NCBI GenBank assembly: GCA_030760725.1
Contig: JASWHV010000009.1
Span: 92,492,780 to 92,556,779 of the forward strand
Direction of reading: 5' to 3'
Source: Neostapfia colusana
Lineage: Eukaryota; Streptophyta; Magnoliopsida; Poales; Poaceae
DNA length: 64,000 bases
Shown: one piece after another, positions 61,974 to 64,000 of the stretch
How the letters are laid out: each line of letters starts with the position of its first letter
Position numbering within the stretch: the stretch's first letter is position 1
The notes under the pieces: generated by a model
What the model saw: the letters and a program-made list of their open reading frames with translations, nothing else
Database searches by the model: none
What the model was told of the DNA's origin: nothing
Program-made: the position numbers and the translations under genes

Positions 61974-64000
61974 TGTAAAAGCCCAAGAATTGACTTGCTA
62001 AATTGTTCATCACATCACCACACCACATCTCATTTGGTGGGTAGCTCATGAACATTTGTGAAGAGCAAGTAAACACAATCAAGGGGGTGATTAGAGGAAA
62101 TACCCATAACTTCAAAAAGTAGGAGCTCACACACATAAAAATAAGAGGATGAGTTCACTATTTGGTTCTAAATACTTTTAGGAATGCTCATGCCAAGTTT
62201 CATGCAAATCCAAACTCTTTTGAGCCACTTTTGAAGACATTTGTAAAAAGGGCTATTTGAATGCAAATTCAAATTCCAGCTACTTTCATCACTTGAATTC
62301 AAAAGTTGACTTCATTTTCAAAATCAGCACATTTTTCTGAGTTAGTTCACCAATTTTCATCCTCATTGGAGTTCATCTTGTCGGGAGCTAAAGTTACGTT
62401 AATTCAAAACTGAATTTGAATTCACATTCAAAGGTAAAGCAAATTTAGCCAAACCAATTTCAATTTGGTGAATTCAAATTTACTCACTGACTTGGTGGCT
62501 AAGTTTACCATTTAAGTATGAGTAGATGGGATATTTGCAGCAAGAAATGGAAAAGAAGTAGAGGGGAGAGTGAGGGGCCCACAGGTCAGTGGGAGAACTA
62601 ATTCACACCGGAGCAAGTCTCTGTTTCTCACTGATCCGGCCGAGCGTAGCGCGCCACCGAGGCAAACACGGATGCCACCTCCCGAGCAGCCCAGGGCGCG
62701 GTATGCTTCAACGTTATCGGCAAACGGTGATATTTTCACCTCACAAACCGACTCTCCGTTGCTGCTCTACCCGTTCCTGAGCTCCTCGATGAGAACACGG
62801 CCGAACGCTTGACAACCTTTGGGTCTTCGGCGTCCGGGCGTCTCTGAGGTTGGCACTCTGAGCTGAGCTCACCCAGAGCTTCGCCGAAGCCTCCTCGACG
62901 TGGTCGACGCAACAACACGGCACCACACCCACGGTAAACCCGACCACGAGCTCCATGTTTCTCTTCGGCGCCGTGTAAAGCTGCCGCCACCATCATCATC
63001 CGGCCGCTAGGGTCGATATTACGCCGAGTTTGGCACGCTAAAAGGTTCGCCTAGGTGTGCACTTTCTTTCCCGCAACCCCGGCCGAATGCCATAGAGTGT
63101 GCTCGCCGGAATTCCAATTGTTGCCGATAGCATGTGATATAGCCCGTGTTCGTCTAAATGAAAAATTCGGGCGAACCGGTCAAGCAATTGTTCCCCAACT
63201 TAGATAATCATCTAGAAACGTCCGTGCGAATCCATACGATCAAGAATCACGGGAAACCAGCGAGAAACCACCGAGTTCCTTGGGTTTTTCGTTCTTCATC
63301 GGATTTAGGCCAAGGTCGCTAGGTGAAGTCCTGTTTGCTGCCACTTTGAGCAAGATCAGTGGCTGGGTCGTTGCTCCGTAGGTCATGGCGATGCTGTAGG
63401 AGCCAACAGAGGAGGTTTTGAGGCACTACAGCGCCATACCGACCTTGCCGAACTTGCCATGTTGACTGTTGCCGTCGCACGACCGTTTCCAGTGATCACC
63501 GGCCGACGACAAGGTCAGCAAAAGGTTCCCCAAGCAATTTTAGGCGGGGGCGGCAAGTTTTGTCGAGTTCCGGTCACGGGAACCCTCTGTCGGCGAGTGC
63601 TCCGGCGAGAAGGCGGCTGGGAGCCGAGGGAGCGCAAGATGACGAAGCCTCGTGGACCCCACGTGTCGGCCTCTGTTAAAACCGCGCCGGATCTGCTGTG
63701 GCGCCGGGATTTCGTGTGACTACACGAGAGATTCAGCAGACCCCGGTGTGGTTTGGCTGTAGAGCTGACACGTAGCCCTGGGACCCACCAGACGATTTAA
63801 ACTTTTCTTTGAATTTCAGAATTTGGTTCAAACTTCAACTAGCCATAACTTTTGCTAGGGAGCTCCAAATTGAGTGAACCTAATTTTGTTAGATTCATCT
63901 CTTCGAGTACTATCCAACAAAACAAGTTTCAGCTCATGAAACTCATTCTTTTTCCGGAATTAATTCCCTCAAATTTAAACTGTGGAGAATTTTACCTGGA
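61974..64000 (+). mobile_element. Giant-LTR family LTR, running off the window
   Basis: It starts TGTAAAAGCCCAAGAATT and follows the layout of the LTR at 20029. Shared parts include early AT-rich sequence with AATTCAAATT words, a GC-rich middle (62570-63720) and then TAGCCATAACTTTTGCTAGG near 63840, which matches 22320. GTAAC (61969-61973) should be its target duplication. Whether it is a solo LTR or a full element cannot be seen. Short ORFs in the GC-rich part have no known domain. Confidence 0.78.

Overview
This window is nuclear DNA of a grass. The evidence is nested LTR retrotransposons of typical cereal type, two tRNA-derived SINEs (one Au-like), grass-style copia gag/pol and a single host gene with a GC-rich first exon. 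I see no bacterial genes, no CRISPR array and no rRNA. About nine tenths of the window is transposon-derived, and nearly all TE coding sequence is broken by stops and frameshifts. I would not name a species from the sequence alone.

Layout, 1-25 kb. The window opens in the last 161 bp of a giant gypsy LTR, followed by a degenerate internal region (to 3649) and a 3' LTR cut off at about 4582. An Angela-like copia element on the minus strand (5960-17608) is split by a 4.4-kb solo LTR of the same giant-LTR family (10359-14769, perfect CATGC target duplication). A second, diverged solo LTR of this superfamily lies at 20029-24641, inserted beside a weak gene-like remnant.

Layout, 26-45 kb. The only gene I can reconstruct is a seven-exon minus-strand gene (26332-45366). 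It encodes a 358-residue methyltransferase of the leucine carboxyl methyltransferase (LCMT/PPM) family. Exons 1-6 lie in 41214-45366. The last exon, 24 codons including the stop, is 14.8 kb away at 26332-26403. The terminal intron holds a LINE, a gypsy element inserted in it, a small copia (28465-32929, perfect TTTAC duplication) inserted in that gypsy LTR, and a second gypsy in opposite orientation. Other introns carry a Mutator-like GC-rich element and two SINEs with recognisable target duplications.

Layout, 46-64 kb. A decayed gypsy gag-pol lies at 46022-48815, followed by unassigned sequence with a 158-bp tandem duplication and a (TC)21 tract. A SIRE/Maximus-like copia begins at 51493. 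Its 5' LTR was split by a minus-strand gypsy (51776-57431, perfect CAAAA duplication), and its integrase was split at 61974 by another giant LTR that runs off the window.

Relative ages follow from nesting: hosts are older than guests. The points most worth a second look are the 14.8-kb TE-filled terminal intron with frame preserved across it, the LARD-sized giant LTR family, the antisense ORF next to the 3' LTR in two inverted gypsy copies, G-box-studded repeats in their LTRs, and a gag-less copia.
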